Shown here in pieces: positions 16,484-26,128 of a stretch of DNA of 48,490 nt. The translations under genes and the position numbers were made by a program. Below the pieces are notes generated by a model. The model saw only the letters and a program-made list of their open reading frames with translations, did no database searches and was not told the DNA's origin. Where the stretch lies: positions 1 through 48,490 of the forward strand of contig JASUSP010000004.1 of NCBI GenBank assembly GCA_030446005.1, in the 5' to 3' direction. The stretch is from Tepidanaerobacteraceae bacterium (lineage in GTDB: Bacteria > Bacillota > Thermosediminibacteria > Thermosediminibacterales > Thermosediminibacteraceae). Numbering within the stretch: position 1 is the first letter of the stretch; each line of letters starts with the position of its first letter.

Positions 16484-19124
16484 AGTTTTGTTTTTTCTTG
16501 AGCACCGCGTGAGCCGCTGCCAGCCTTGCTATTGGTACCCTATAAGGTGAACAGCTCACATAATCCAAACCTATCTCGTGGCAGAATTCTATGGAACTCG
16601 GCTCCCCTCCGTGTTCTCCGCATATTCCCACTGCAAGGTTTTCCTTCACTTTCCTCCCCAGCTCCACTGCTGTCTTCATAAGGGTTCCAACCCCTTTCCG
16701 GTCAAGGACGATAAAGGGGTCTTCCTGCAGGATTTTCTGGTTTATATACTGAGGAAGGAATTTGGCTTCCGCATCGTCACGGCTGAAGCCATAGGTTGTT
16801 TGAGTCAGGTCATTGGTTCCGAAGGAGAAAAAGTCGGCGTATTCGGCTATTTCATCGGCAGTAATGCAAGCCCTTGGTATTTCTATCATAGTTCCTATGC
16901 TGTACTGTACCTTTACTCCCTCTTCGTCCATCACCTGAGATGCTATGTTTTCCACAAGTCCTCTCAGCTGCTTTAATTCGTTGGCATTGCTTACCAACGG
17001 TATTTCAACTTCCGGTATCACCCTGACCCCTTTTTTGACCAATTTACACGCTGCCTGGAAAATTGCCCGAACCTGCATTTCGTAAATTTCCGGGTACAAA
17101 ATTCCCAACCGACAACCCCTCAATCCCAACATGGGATTGAATTCCCTGAGGGCCTTCACCTTTTTTAGTATTTCCTGTTTTTTCTCCAGGCTCTCCCTAT
17201 CACCCTTAGCTTTGAGCTGTGCAATTTCATCAATAAGTTCTTCGGCATCCGGCAAAAATTCATGGAGAGGTGGGTCTAAAAGTCTTATCGTTACTGGCAA
17301 ATCGCACATGGCTTCGAGAATGCCTTCGAAATCCTGCCGCTGGAAAACGAGGAGCTTTTCTAAAGCTTTTTCCCTTTCTTCTCTCGTCCCTGCCATAATC
17401 ATTTCCTGAACTATAGGCAGGCGGTCCTGTCCCATGAACATATGCTCGGTCCTGCAAAGGCCGATACCTTCAGCTCCGAATTCCCGGGCGAGTTTTGCAT
17501 CCTGCGGCGTATCGGCATTAGCCCTAACGGAAAGCCTTCTTATTTCGTCGGCCCATTTTAAAAGTTCTTTGAATTCTTCCGAAAGCACAGGGTCAATCAT
17601 GGGCACTTCCCCGAGAATAACTTGGCCCGTAGAACCGTCTATGGAGATTATATCTCCTTTCTTTACAACCAGCTCGCCAACCCTGAATTCCTCGTTTTTG
17701 TAATCTATTGAAAGCGCCTCGCAACCGCAGACGCACGGCTTACCCATGCCGCGCGCAACCACCGCCGCATGGCTGGTCATACCTCCGCGGCTGGTCAATA
17801 CTCCCTGAGCCATGACTATACCGTGGATGTCGTCGGGTGTAGTTTCCGTCCTGACCAGAATTACCTTATGACCCTGCTGTCCCAAAGTTTCGGCTTCGTC
17901 GGGGGAAAAGACCACCTGACCTGACGCTGCTCCCGGAGAGGCGGGCAGCCCTTTGACAATCACTTCTACTTTAGCGTCGGGGTCTATTCGCCTGTGCAGC
18001 AGCGAGGCCACGTGCTCGGGCGATACCCTCAGCACTGCTTCTTCTTTGGAAATGAGTCCCTCTTTTACCATATCCACGGCAATTTTCACCGCCGCCGCTG
18101 CCGTTCTTTTGCCGCTGCGGGTTTGAAGAAGGTAGAGCTTGCCTTTTTCAACGGTGAATTCTATATCCTGCATATCCTTGTAGTGCCTTTCAAGGAGGTT
18201 ACATACATCTTTCAGCTGTCTGTAAACATCGGGCATAATACTTTTTAGTTCTCTTATGTTTTTAGGTGTCCTGATCCCCGCCACCACATCTTCTCCCTGC
18301 GCGTTCAGCAAAAACTCCCCGTAAATTTCTTTTTCTCCGGTCGAAGGATTTCTGGTAAAAGCCACACCGGTCCCTGAATCTTCTCCCATGTTCCCGAAAA
18401 CCATGGCCTGGACGTTAACGGCCGTACCAAGGTCGTCCGGTATTTTGTTTATCCTTCTGTAAACTATGGCCCGCTGGTTATTCCAGGAACGAAACACCGC
18501 TTCGATAGCCATCACGAGCTGTTCTTTCGGGTCCTGAGGAAATTGTCGGCCTGTGTGCTTTGCGACCAAATTCTTGTATGATTCTAAGACCTCCTGCCAG
18601 TCTTCAGCGGTCAGCTCGGTATCGTAATTAAGCCCCTTTTTTTTCTTTACAGAGCTTATAATTTCCTCGAACCTTTCGTGTTCTACGTTAAGGACCACAT
18701 CGGCGAACATCTGTATGAACCTTCGGTAACAGTCATAGGCAAAACGCCTGTTGCCAGTCGAACTAGCAAGTCCCTCTACCGTGGTATCGTTCAATCCCAG
18801 ATTTAGTATGGTATCCATCATACCCGGCATCGAAACCGGCGCTCCTGACCTTACCGAGACCAAAAGAGGATTATGGGGGCTTCCAAACTTCTTGCAGGTT
18901 GTTTCTTCCAGACTTTCAAGGGCTTCGAAAACCTGTTCAATGACCTCCTGAGGAATTTTCTCCCCTTCCTGGTAATACCTCGCACAAGCCTCTGTCGTCA
19001 CGGTAAAACCGGGCGGAACGGGCAGGCCGATGTGCATCATTTCAGCAAGATTGGCTCCTTTACCGCCCAGCAGGTTTTTCATTGAAACCCTGCCTTCGCT
19101 GAATTTAAAAACGTATTTTTTCAT
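16479..19124 (-). CDS. ppdK: Pyruvate, phosphate dikinase PpdK
   Basis: 881 residues, the normal PPDK length. Interconverts pyruvate + ATP + Pi with PEP + AMP + PPi. Seen: N-terminal ATP-grasp domain ([26 protein letters not shown]), the swivelling phosphohistidine domain with the catalytic His in [21 protein letters not shown] (the preceding Thr is the target of the regulator), and a C-terminal TIM-barrel PEP-binding domain ([52 protein letters not shown]). The ATG overlaps the stop of ppsR by four bases (ATGA), showing tight coupling to its regulator. In anaerobes the enzyme often runs toward pyruvate, using PPi. Confidence 0.98.
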   Translation of the reverse strand: MKKYVFKFSEGRVSMKNLLGGKGANLAEMMHIGLPVPPGFTVTTEACARYYQEGEKIPQEVIEQVFEALESLEETTCKKFGSPHNPLLVSVRSGAPVSMPGMMDTILNLGLNDTTVEGLASSTGNRRFAYDCYRRFIQMFADVVLNVEHERFEEIISSVKKKKGLNYDTELTAEDWQEVLESYKNLVAKHTGRQFPQDPKEQLVMAIEAVFRSWNNQRAIVYRRINKIPDDLGTAVNVQAMVFGNMGEDSGTGVAFTRNPSTGEKEIYGEFLLNAQGEDVVAGIRTPKNIRELKSIMPDVYRQLKDVCNLLERHYKDMQDIEFTVEKGKLYLLQTRSGKRTAAAAVKIAVDMVKEGLISKEEAVLRVSPEHVASLLHRRIDPDAKVEVIVKGLPASPGAASGQVVFSPDEAETLGQQGHKVILVRTETTPDDIHGIVMAQGVLTSRGGMTSHAAVVARGMGKPCVCGCEALSIDYKNEEFRVGELVVKKGDIISIDGSTGQVILGEVPMIDPVLSEEFKELLKWADEIRRLSVRANADTPQDAKLAREFGAEGIGLCRTEHMFMGQDRLPIVQEMIMAGTREEREKALEKLLVFQRQDFEGILEAMCDLPVTIRLLDPPLHEFLPDAEELIDEIAQLKAKGDRESLEKKQEILKKVKALREFNPMLGLRGCRLGILYPEIYEMQVRAIFQAACKLVKKGVRVIPEVEIPLVSNANELKQLRGLVENIASQVMDEEGVKVQYSIGTMIEIPRACITADEIAEYADFFSFGTNDLTQTTYGFSRDDAEAKFLPQYINQKILQEDPFIVLDRKGVGTLMKTAVELGRKVKENLAVGICGEHGGEPSSIEFCHEIGLDYVSCSPYRVPIARLAAAHAVLKKKQNS

Positions 19125-19945
19125 CGGTCATCCCCTCTCCTTATTATCTCGAGTATTCTGGCTGCCACTTCTTCCACCGCCTTGTTGGAAACATCTATCC
19201 TGTGGCAGCCTATTTTCTTCATTATTCCGTCGGCATACTCTAATTCTTCCAATATTCTCTCCATACTCGCATAGGTGGCATCGCTGCTTAACCCCAGCGC
19301 TTTCAGCCTTTCCTGCCGGATCTTGTACAGTATTTCGGGTTGTATGGTAAGACCCACGACGTTTTTGGGGTCGAGCTGAAACAATTCTTCAGGAGGGGAT
19401 ACTTCCGGAACAAGCGGCAGATTGGCTACTTTAAGCCTTTTGTGAGCGAGGTACATCGAAAGCGGCGTCTTTGAAGTCCTGGAAACTCCAATAAGTACCA
19501 CATCGGCTTTTGTGAGCCCCCTCGGGTCTTTGCCGTCGTCGTACTTTACCGCAAATTCAATAGCTTCTATCTTCTCAAAATAATCTTCGTCCACCCTTCT
19601 TACTAGGCCCGGCTCCAGCTTCGGCCTTATATTGGTTATCTTTGAAACTATGTCCATCATAGGCCCCATTATGTCCAAAATCGGTATGTTGTTGGCTTCG
19701 GCAAGCTCCAACAATTTTTTCCGAATTTCCGGCAGCACCATGGTACATACTATCGCGCAATTTTTATATTTTTTTGCCTCCTCCACTACTTCCACCACAT
19801 CTTCTTCTTCGGTCACATAGGGATACCTTCTGATTTCCACATGACCGGAATTGAATTGCACAATAGCGGCTTTGGCTACTAATTCCGCCGTTTCTCCGAT
19901 AGAATCTGATACGGCAAAAATAACTGGTCCTTCCGCTTTAACTAT
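19121..19945 (-). CDS. ppsR: PPDK regulatory protein (kinase/pyrophosphorylase), apparent ATA start
   Basis: DUF299-family regulator that switches PPDK off by ADP-dependent phosphorylation of a Thr beside the catalytic His and on again by Pi-dependent removal. Seen: N-terminal [18 protein letters not shown], the P-loop-like [15 protein letters not shown] and the conserved LTIQPE segment. The first ordinary start in frame (GTG at 19861) would cut off the DSIGETAE block that the family needs. The frame continues upstream for 28 codons to ATA at 19943-19945, seven bases after GGGGGG; a stop lies just before, with no ATG, GTG or TTG between. I therefore call ATA as the start, giving about 274 residues, the family length. 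The stop overlaps ppdK. Confidence 0.9.
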   Translation of the reverse strand: MVKAEGPVIFAVSDSIGETAELVAKAAIVQFNSGHVEIRRYPYVTEEEDVVEVVEEAKKYKNCAIVCTMVLPEIRKKLLELAEANNIPILDIMGPMMDIVSKITNIRPKLEPGLVRRVDEDYFEKIEAIEFAVKYDDGKDPRGLTKADVVLIGVSRTSKTPLSMYLAHKRLKVANLPLVPEVSPPEELFQLDPKNVVGLTIQPEILYKIRQERLKALGLSSDATYASMERILEELEYADGIMKKIGCHRIDVSNKAVEEVAARILEIIRRGDDR

Positions 19946-19966
19946 TTTGAATCCCCCCTCAAATTA

Positions 19967-20596
19967 TTAATCTTTGCCAAGTTCTACGAAAAGCTTTGTT
20001 ATGGTGGTCTTTGTTACCTTTCCGACCACTTCGTACTTTTGTTTGCCGTCGACTTGCTTAGGTCTTATCACCGGCAGAGCATCCACCTGATGTTCGACGA
20101 TTTTTCTTGCCGCATCGTAGGCGCTTTCCTCCAGAGTTACCGTAACCAAGTTCGGCATCCTGGTCATTACAACGCTCACAGGTACTTGCTTTATGTCCGC
20201 ATTTCCAATCGCTATCTTTAAAAGATCTTTCCGCGAGACCACGCCGCAGAGGCTTCCATCTTCCTGCACCACAAAAAGGGTTCCTACGTCTTCCAAAAAA
20301 AGCGTCACTATTGCATCATATACCGAAGTTTCTTCTTTTATTACCACGGGTACGGCTTTTATCTCGCTGACCTTTATGCTTTTTATTTTTTCCGAAATAA
20401 GGCTCTTCGTTTTACCGGCATAAAAATATCCCACTCTCGGCCTTGCCTCGAGAATTCCTGCCATGGTGAGTATCGAGAGGTCAGGCCTCAAAGCAGCTCG
20501 AGTGATATTGAGTTTCGCTGCAATTTCTTCGCTGGTAATAGGTTCGTGCTTCTTTACGATATCAACTATCAACATCTGTCTTGGTGTTAATTCTAT
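19967..20596 (-). CDS. ccpN: CBS-domain repressor CcpN, apparent ATA start
   Basis: CcpN (YqzB)-family transcription regulator, about 209 residues. Seen: an N-terminal helix-turn-helix (ITSEEIAAKLNITRAALRPDLSILTMAG) followed by ARPRVGYFYAG, the family linker, and two CBS domains (roughly 75-130 and 140-200) that bind adenine nucleotides. In Bacillus CcpN represses gluconeogenic genes; here it sits directly before ppsR and ppdK and probably controls them. An ATG at 20575 has no ribosome site and would trim the conserved start; seven codons further up is ATA (20594-20596), placed four bases after the second GGGAGG and before the conserved IELTPRQ. I take ATA as the start. Confidence 0.9.
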   Translation of the reverse strand: MELTPRQMLIVDIVKKHEPITSEEIAAKLNITRAALRPDLSILTMAGILEARPRVGYFYAGKTKSLISEKIKSIKVSEIKAVPVVIKEETSVYDAIVTLFLEDVGTLFVVQEDGSLCGVVSRKDLLKIAIGNADIKQVPVSVVMTRMPNLVTVTLEESAYDAARKIVEHQVDALPVIRPKQVDGKQKYEVVGKVTKTTITKLFVELGKD

Positions 20597-20697
20597 TTGT
20601 CCTCCCTCCCTTCAAACATATAGCCGAAAAAGGTAACTCATACCTGGAATATCACTAATAAAGTATATCACATTTGCTTTAAAAAGTATATATTATT

Positions 20698-21297
20698 TTA
20701 TCTGTAAAACGGGCTCAAGATTAAGGGAGTCACAACCGCTTCTATAAGTGCAGCTATCAAAAGCGCCGGAATCAAGATGCCAAGAGCAAGGATGCCTTCC
20801 TTCAAATTCTCCTTCAGTTTCTCAATCCTGCTTTTCCCCTTTGAAAACAAAAGTTCCGCCCCGGTCTTTAATCCGAAAGCGGCACCAATCAAAATAGCCG
20901 GAAGTTCCAGAATCCCGTGTGGGAGCATCCCGGCCAGGAAAAAGGAAAGCGACTGGCCATGATAAAAATTTAGAGCCAGCACTACCCCCACCACAAATCC
21001 ATTGAACACCAGGGCAAAAAGTGGGACTATTCCGAAAGCAATGCCGCCGAATATTATGACGAGAAGCGCCCTTGCGTTGTTCTGGAAAATATATCCCGCT
21101 ACAGAAAGTTTGCTGGCTCTTTCCATCTTCTCGCTAATTTCAAGCAGGTTTCCCAGTAACTTATCCAGATTCTCCAGAATGAATACCGGATTTTGCCAGA
21201 ATACCAGCCATCCCAGAAAACATCCCGTCAAAAAAATTAATGATGCAAAAAACACATATATGGCTTTTCCTCTAAACGAATCCAAAACGGCTTTCAA
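20698..21297 (-). CDS. spoIIM: Stage II sporulation protein M
   Basis: 199-residue polytopic membrane protein of the SpoIIM/DUF95 family. Together with SpoIIP and SpoIID, SpoIIM forms the engulfment machine that remodels septal peptidoglycan. Seen: an N-terminal membrane helix (residues 12-35), a soluble helical loop, then three or four more hydrophobic segments and the family FNGFVVGVVLA and GMLPHGILELPAILIGAA signatures. It starts at a TTG at 21297 with GGGGAGGA upstream. It is the last gene of a series from recO; no hairpin follows. Confidence 0.9.
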   Translation of the reverse strand: MKAVLDSFRGKAIYVFFASLIFLTGCFLGWLVFWQNPVFILENLDKLLGNLLEISEKMERASKLSVAGYIFQNNARALLVIIFGGIAFGIVPLFALVFNGFVVGVVLALNFYHGQSLSFFLAGMLPHGILELPAILIGAAFGLKTGAELLFSKGKSRIEKLKENLKEGILALGILIPALLIAALIEAVVTPLILSPFYR

Positions 21298-21315
21298 AAT
21301 ATATCCTCCCCTATT

Positions 21316-22062
21316 TCATAGTATGGATATATCTTCCAAAAAGCTCAAAGTTCGGGGTTTTCGCTCCAACTGATGCGACACAAAATCTATTATTGCCTCT
21401 TTCAATTCGTTTTTCACGTTTTGCGCCACTTTGAGCTCCGCCAATTCTTCAAACCTTCTTTTTAACATGTATTTCATCACCGACAACGCTTCCTTTGAAA
21501 TTCTTATCGCCTTTTCATCTTTATTCCTGCAATTTTCGCAAAGAATTCCCCCCGAATCCGAACTGAACCACACCCTTTCCATTTTTCCTTCACCGCAATT
21601 TACGCAACAAAAAATTTGAGGCTTAAACCCCTGTATTGCCATTAGTTTCAGTTCAAACACTCTGGCCATAACCTGCAAGTCTTCCCATACCTGAAGCAGA
21701 AACAGAGTCTTCAAAAAAAAGCGGAAAAGTTCCTCGCTTTTATCGCATTCCCGGGTGGATATGCGAAGGAGTTCTGCAAAATAAGCTCCATAAGCCATCC
21801 TGTCCAAGTCTTCTCTAATTTTAAAAAAGGATTCCTTAAGCTCGCACTGGCTTACGGAATCCAGGTTTTTACCTTCCACCAGGAGAAATTTGCTGTAGGA
21901 AAAAAGCTGCGTGCCGGCCAGTAGGGAGCTTCTAGGCCGCCTGACCCCTCTTGCCACTGCATGTATCTTGCCCCTCTCGGGCGAAAAAAGGGTCAATATC
22001 CTGTCGGCTTCCCCCAAATCCCTGTAGCCGACCACTATGGCCTCCGTAGTATAAAGTCCCAT
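21316..22062 (-). CDS. recO: DNA repair protein RecO
   Basis: 248 residues, the standard length. RecO anneals ssDNA and loads RecA with RecR. Seen: an N-terminal OB-fold start (TEAIVVGYRDLGEADRILTLFSPERGKI), the helical middle, and a C-terminal zinc finger with four cysteines (CVNCGEG, then CENC). GAGAGG precedes the ATG. It lies 22 bases after the DUF3048 gene and 18 bases before spoIIM. In Bacillus, cdd and era normally precede recO; they are missing here. Confidence 0.95.
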   Translation of the reverse strand: MGLYTTEAIVVGYRDLGEADRILTLFSPERGKIHAVARGVRRPRSSLLAGTQLFSYSKFLLVEGKNLDSVSQCELKESFFKIREDLDRMAYGAYFAELLRISTRECDKSEELFRFFLKTLFLLQVWEDLQVMARVFELKLMAIQGFKPQIFCCVNCGEGKMERVWFSSDSGGILCENCRNKDEKAIRISKEALSVMKYMLKRRFEELAELKVAQNVKNELKEAIIDFVSHQLERKPRTLSFLEDISIL

Positions 22063-22084
22063 TCCGGTAACCTCTCTTTTTATT

Positions 22085-23119
22085 TTAGTTAATAAGGTTA
22101 AATTTTATCTGAGCCCAACTCGGCATTATTTGAATCCACGTATTTCCCGGATTTAGATTTAACTCCCTGCCATCTTCCGTTGTGTACCTGGTCTTTGCGA
22201 ACCGGGAAGCTTTTTCCCAATTGATATAAGTGCAATTTCCGTCGCTTATGTAATAGCCGGTGCCGGACCCCGTTGTTTTTATCGCAAGTCTGCCTTCCGA
22301 ATCTATTACGCGAGTATCCATGAATTGAACAATGACATTTTTAACGGCAATGGGTTCACCTGTTTTCCTATCCACGTGAGGTTTATCGTTTATGTACCTT
22401 ATATACGACTTTTTTTCCTCGTCGTAAGCATATTTTACCCTGTAATTTCGGGAATAATCAAGCTCAAATTCCCTGAGAGCGCCGAAAGTGGCATTTTCTT
22501 CATCTGCAAAGTCCCGCTCATCAAGTTTTACCGTTCTGAGGTATCCGCGCTTTTCGGCGGTTTTCATGATATTTTGAGTGCTGGTGTATGCGTTGTGAGG
22601 TGCTCTGCGTGTCTTGTCCCTCCAGAATGTAACATTGTCGTATATACCATCTATATTGTCGATATTGCCGTATTTTTTCAGGTCGGAGTAAGCTTGAGGG
22701 CTCCCTCCGTAATGGACGTAAACCGAATCATATTCCATAGCAAAATCTATAAAATAAGGGCGGGCGCTCCTGACCGGACCTATTTCTTCAGCATCCTCCC
22801 CTAGATAAATGGCAAGAAACCGGGTGATGCCGCCTTCTGTTAAGATTTCGTAAACAACATCGGCTTTATTGAGCCCTGACTGGGGTCTTGCACTTTTTTC
22901 ATTTTCTACCATAATGGCGAAGGGTCTTCTGCCCTCCCGCTCCTTTTCCATCAAAAGGCCCGTCAAAGGATTTTTGACCATAGGCGGTGCCGCCACCGAT
23001 TCTGGTATTTGCTCCTTTAAGTTTTCATTTTTTTCTTCAATATTACGGCCGGTTTTATTGCAGCCCGGAAGCCAAAGAATCAGAAGTGCCAACATCAAAG
23101 TGAAAAACTTTTTATTCAT
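22085..23119 (-). CDS. DUF3048-domain lipoprotein (YerB-like)
   Basis: 344-residue predicted lipoprotein: an N-terminal hydrophobic segment ending in the lipobox LPGC (Cys20), a polar linker, then two DUF3048 parts: the N-terminal one (NPLTGLLMEKE, RPFAIMVENEKSARPQSGLNKADVVYEILTEGGITRF, GPVRSARPYFIDFA) and the C-terminal sheet-rich one ending ELNLNPGNTWIQIMP. This matches the YerB family, whose function is not established. GGAGGT precedes the ATG. It occupies the place between dgkA and recO where cdd and era usually are. Confidence 0.88.
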   Translation of the reverse strand: MNKKFFTLMLALLILWLPGCNKTGRNIEEKNENLKEQIPESVAAPPMVKNPLTGLLMEKEREGRRPFAIMVENEKSARPQSGLNKADVVYEILTEGGITRFLAIYLGEDAEEIGPVRSARPYFIDFAMEYDSVYVHYGGSPQAYSDLKKYGNIDNIDGIYDNVTFWRDKTRRAPHNAYTSTQNIMKTAEKRGYLRTVKLDERDFADEENATFGALREFELDYSRNYRVKYAYDEEKKSYIRYINDKPHVDRKTGEPIAVKNVIVQFMDTRVIDSEGRLAIKTTGSGTGYYISDGNCTYINWEKASRFAKTRYTTEDGRELNLNPGNTWIQIMPSWAQIKFNLIN

Positions 23120-23148
23120 TCAAAGACCTCCATTCTATAAGGGCCGAA

Positions 23149-23544
23149 CTACCGCCCGAACAGCAGCCTTTGCATTTCCAATATAAAGTTAAAAAGTTTG
23201 TCAAAAAAAATTAGATAGCCTATTATCAGGGCATTCAGTACCGCTACTAACACCGCACCTGCCGCCACATTCTTAGCTATTCTGGCCAGCGGGTGGAACT
23301 TCTCCGTTATCATGTCAACGGCGGTCTCCAAGGCCGTATTTATCATCTCCGCAATTATGACCAGAGCCGTAGCGAAAACCACCGCCACCATTTCCATTTC
23401 CTCGAGTTCGAGATACTTGCTCAGAATCATTACCAGTAAAGCCGCCAAAAAGTGGATTCTCATGTTTCTCTGGGTTTTCAGGGAATAAATAACTCCCGAA
23501 ATGGCATATATGAAACTCTCGAAAAGGGTCCTGCTCTTTTTCAT
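23149..23544 (-). CDS. dgkA: Undecaprenol/diacylglycerol kinase DgkA
   Basis: 131 residues, three membrane helices. Gram-positive DgkA homologues phosphorylate undecaprenol. Seen: the catalytic signature EMINTALETAVDMI, followed by the HPLARIAKNVAAGAVLVAVL helix, and an N-terminal amphipathic start (SFIYAISGVIYSLKTQRNMRIH). The ATG overlaps the ybeY stop (ATGA). Normal length and position after ybeY. Confidence 0.94.
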   Translation of the reverse strand: MKKSRTLFESFIYAISGVIYSLKTQRNMRIHFLAALLVMILSKYLELEEMEMVAVVFATALVIIAEMINTALETAVDMITEKFHPLARIAKNVAAGAVLVAVLNALIIGYLIFFDKLFNFILEMQRLLFGR

Positions 23545-24026
23545 AGCCGGGACTCCTCGCGGGGAAGCCCTAAGGCTTTAAGAGTTCTCTCCTCCTTTTC
23601 CCTCATAACTTTCCTTTCCTCTTCATTTTCGTGGTCGTAACCCAGAAGGTGCAACGTGCCGTGCACAATCAGGTAAATGACCTCCCTTTCAAAAGAATGG
23701 CCGTAGTCATTTGCCTGTTCTTCGGCCTTTTCGAGGGAAACCACGATATCGCCGAGCAATCGTTCAATTTCCTCGTTTTCATCCACAAGGCTTTCCTCGC
23801 CAATAGGAAAGGACAATACGTCAGTCGGCGCATATTTCCCCCTGTAGGTCTTATTTAATTCGCGAATATAAGCATTGTCCACCAAAGCCACGCTCACTTC
23901 TACTTTAGTATCCGCCCCTTCCAAATTCAGCGTAAGCTCGACTGCTTTTGTTATCAATTCTTCCAATCCCCGGTCGACTTTTATTTTATCCTGCAAGTTG
24001 TTTATAATTATTTGGGCCAATTTCAA
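23541..24026 (-). CDS. ybeY: rRNA-maturation endoribonuclease YbeY
   Basis: 161-residue metalloprotein involved in 16S rRNA 3'-end maturation and ribosome quality control. Seen: the zinc motif HGTLHLLGYDH near residues 120-130 (three histidines, H-x3-H-x5-H) and the conserved LNKTYRGKYAPTDVLSFP. It starts at a TTG at 24026 with AAAGGAAGG just upstream, overlapping the pgpH stop. Standard partner of phoH. Confidence 0.96.
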   Translation of the reverse strand: MKLAQIIINNLQDKIKVDRGLEELITKAVELTLNLEGADTKVEVSVALVDNAYIRELNKTYRGKYAPTDVLSFPIGEESLVDENEEIERLLGDIVVSLEKAEEQANDYGHSFEREVIYLIVHGTLHLLGYDHENEEERKVMREKEERTLKALGLPREESRL

Positions 24027-26116
24027 CCCTTCCTTTCTAGTTCTTTCAACTTTTCCGGATATTCTATGCGGGTGTGGAAAATACCGGTTAGAACTTTAGA
24101 AAAGGCTGCGGCAATTTTGTCGAGGTCCTTCAACGTCAGGTTGCTTTCGTCCAACTGACCATCGGCCAATTTCTCTTTTATTATCTGCCTTATCAGTCCC
24201 TCTATTTTCCCAGGGGTGGGTTTGGTCATGGACCTCACGGCAGCTTCCGCCGAATCGGCCAGCATCACAATGGCGGCTTCTTTGGTTTGTGGCTTGGGTC
24301 CGTCATAGCGAAAGCTGCTCTCCTCTATTTTTTTCTCCTCATGATTGTCCAGGGCCTTTTTATAAAAATAAGTTAAGAGCGAAGTACCGTGGTGCTGAGC
24401 TATGAAATCCTGTATTACGGACGGCAATTTATACTGCCGGGCTATTTCAAGGCCATCCTTCACATGAGAAGTGATTATAAGAGCACTGAGCGTTGGATTC
24501 AGCTTGTCGTGGGGATTGTCGGATGTCAACTGGTTTTCAATGAAAAAATAAGGTCTTTTTAGTTTACCTATATCGTGGTAGCTCGCTCCAACCCGTGCCA
24601 AGAGCGCATCGCCCCCCACGGCTTCAGCGGCGGCTTCCGCGAGATTCCCCACTATTATGGAATGGTGATAGGTGCCGGGAGCCTCCAGAAGCAGGCGGCG
24701 AAGAAGGGGTTGATTAGGGTTGGAAAGTTCCAGGAGCCTTACGGAAGTTGTTATGCCAAAAGTATTTTCAAGAAAAGGAAGTAGACCTATGGTTAAAATT
24801 GAAGACAAAAACCCGTTCACTATTCCCCAAAAACTTTGCCTCGCAATGTCAAGGAGCGAATTGTTGTTTAGAAATCCAATTCCGAAGATTATGAGGAAAT
24901 TGGCAAGTCCCACCAAGCCGCCGGCTTTGGTCAAATCGCCCCGCTGCATGACCTTTTTTGTAAAATACGTACCCATAAGGCCGCCTACCAGGGCGACCAG
25001 GGCGCTGGCAAAGTCGTTTCCCAGGAGCACGCCGACGGCTATTGACATCACGAAACTTGCCGTAACGGCGATATGCGGATTTATCAGTATGGATATCAGC
25101 ATGCTCCCTGCCGAAACGGGCACGAGAAAATTCGATATCGTCTTGAAAACCGTCGATATGAAAAGGGTAGTTATCACGACTATAGCCAGCAATCCCAGGT
25201 ACGGTACGTTTTCAAAAACGTCTCGGTGAAAGAGGTAGATTTCAACGGCCAAGACAAATTCCAAAATCAATACAAGTACGGCAATCCCAAAGGCCATTTT
25301 AAAGTATGAGGAATTGTCCTGGGAAAGAAGCCCCAATTCTTTCAAAAGTTCCAGCTGCTCCTGTGTCACCGGTTTCCCCTTTTCGATAAGCACCTGCCCT
25401 TTCGTAATTTTCACCGGTGCAACAGTTTCCATAGCCGCTTTCTGTTCCCGCTCCGTGGCTTCTTCGTCAAAAATCATATTGGGCCTTATCACCGAAAAAG
25501 CTATGTCTTCCCCCGCGCTCTTTACGGGTTCGGAAAGACTTGCCTTTTTAAATTCTTCTATGATCAGCGCTTTTGCCCTATCGATGGATTCTTCCTTAAT
25601 CCCGTCATTCATGACAGTTTCAATAACCGCTTTGGTGACGGTCTCCAGCTCCCTGAGTTCGGAATCGCTCAAATTTATTATTACTAAATAGGTTTCATCG
25701 GAAAACCCGTCTGATATAGCCGTCTTTAACATCTTCACCTTACCGGATTCATCCATCTCCCTGGACCTTACATCCCTCACCGCGGCGAATATATCCGTAA
25801 CTTTCCGCTTGACTTCTTTTGTCACATTCTGGTCCAAAGTGTACTTTTTAGGTACAGAATTTGCCGCAGCCACCTGGAGTTTTCGGGTCGCAACGGTATC
25901 AATGGCATCCTTGTGCGCCACAATATCTTCCTGAACTATATCGCCCACTTTTAAGTCGTATTTTTTCGGGAATGTATTTGCAAGCATTAGAGCAACCATT
26001 GCCAAAAAAAATGCGACTCCCACCATTACTCTTTGGAAGGCGCAGTTAGAAAGCAATTTATTATTTTGTCTTACTATCCTCATTTTAGACCAGCCGCGCC
26101 TTAAAACAACAGACAC
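24023..26116 (-). CDS. pgpH: Membrane HD-domain c-di-AMP phosphodiesterase PgpH
   Basis: 697 residues of the 7TM-HD family (YqfF/PgpH), which breaks down c-di-AMP. Seen: one N-terminal membrane helix (about 30-50), a large extracytoplasmic domain, a seven-helix membrane block (about 280-460) and a cytoplasmic HD domain with TYHHSIIVGNLAEAAAEAVG, SYHDIGKL, the HVKDG segment and FIAQHHGT, all metal ligands visible. The GTG at 26116 has GAGGGG eight bases upstream and is preferred to the ATG at 26083. It lies between phoH and ybeY with a four-base overlap on the latter, the canonical order. Confidence 0.94.
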   Translation of the reverse strand: MSVVLRRGWSKMRIVRQNNKLLSNCAFQRVMVGVAFFLAMVALMLANTFPKKYDLKVGDIVQEDIVAHKDAIDTVATRKLQVAAANSVPKKYTLDQNVTKEVKRKVTDIFAAVRDVRSREMDESGKVKMLKTAISDGFSDETYLVIINLSDSELRELETVTKAVIETVMNDGIKEESIDRAKALIIEEFKKASLSEPVKSAGEDIAFSVIRPNMIFDEEATEREQKAAMETVAPVKITKGQVLIEKGKPVTQEQLELLKELGLLSQDNSSYFKMAFGIAVLVLILEFVLAVEIYLFHRDVFENVPYLGLLAIVVITTLFISTVFKTISNFLVPVSAGSMLISILINPHIAVTASFVMSIAVGVLLGNDFASALVALVGGLMGTYFTKKVMQRGDLTKAGGLVGLANFLIIFGIGFLNNNSLLDIARQSFWGIVNGFLSSILTIGLLPFLENTFGITTSVRLLELSNPNQPLLRRLLLEAPGTYHHSIIVGNLAEAAAEAVGGDALLARVGASYHDIGKLKRPYFFIENQLTSDNPHDKLNPTLSALIITSHVKDGLEIARQYKLPSVIQDFIAQHHGTSLLTYFYKKALDNHEEKKIEESSFRYDGPKPQTKEAAIVMLADSAEAAVRSMTKPTPGKIEGLIRQIIKEKLADGQLDESNLTLKDLDKIAAAFSKVLTGIFHTRIEYPEKLKELERKG

Positions 26117-26128
26117 AGGACCAGCCCC

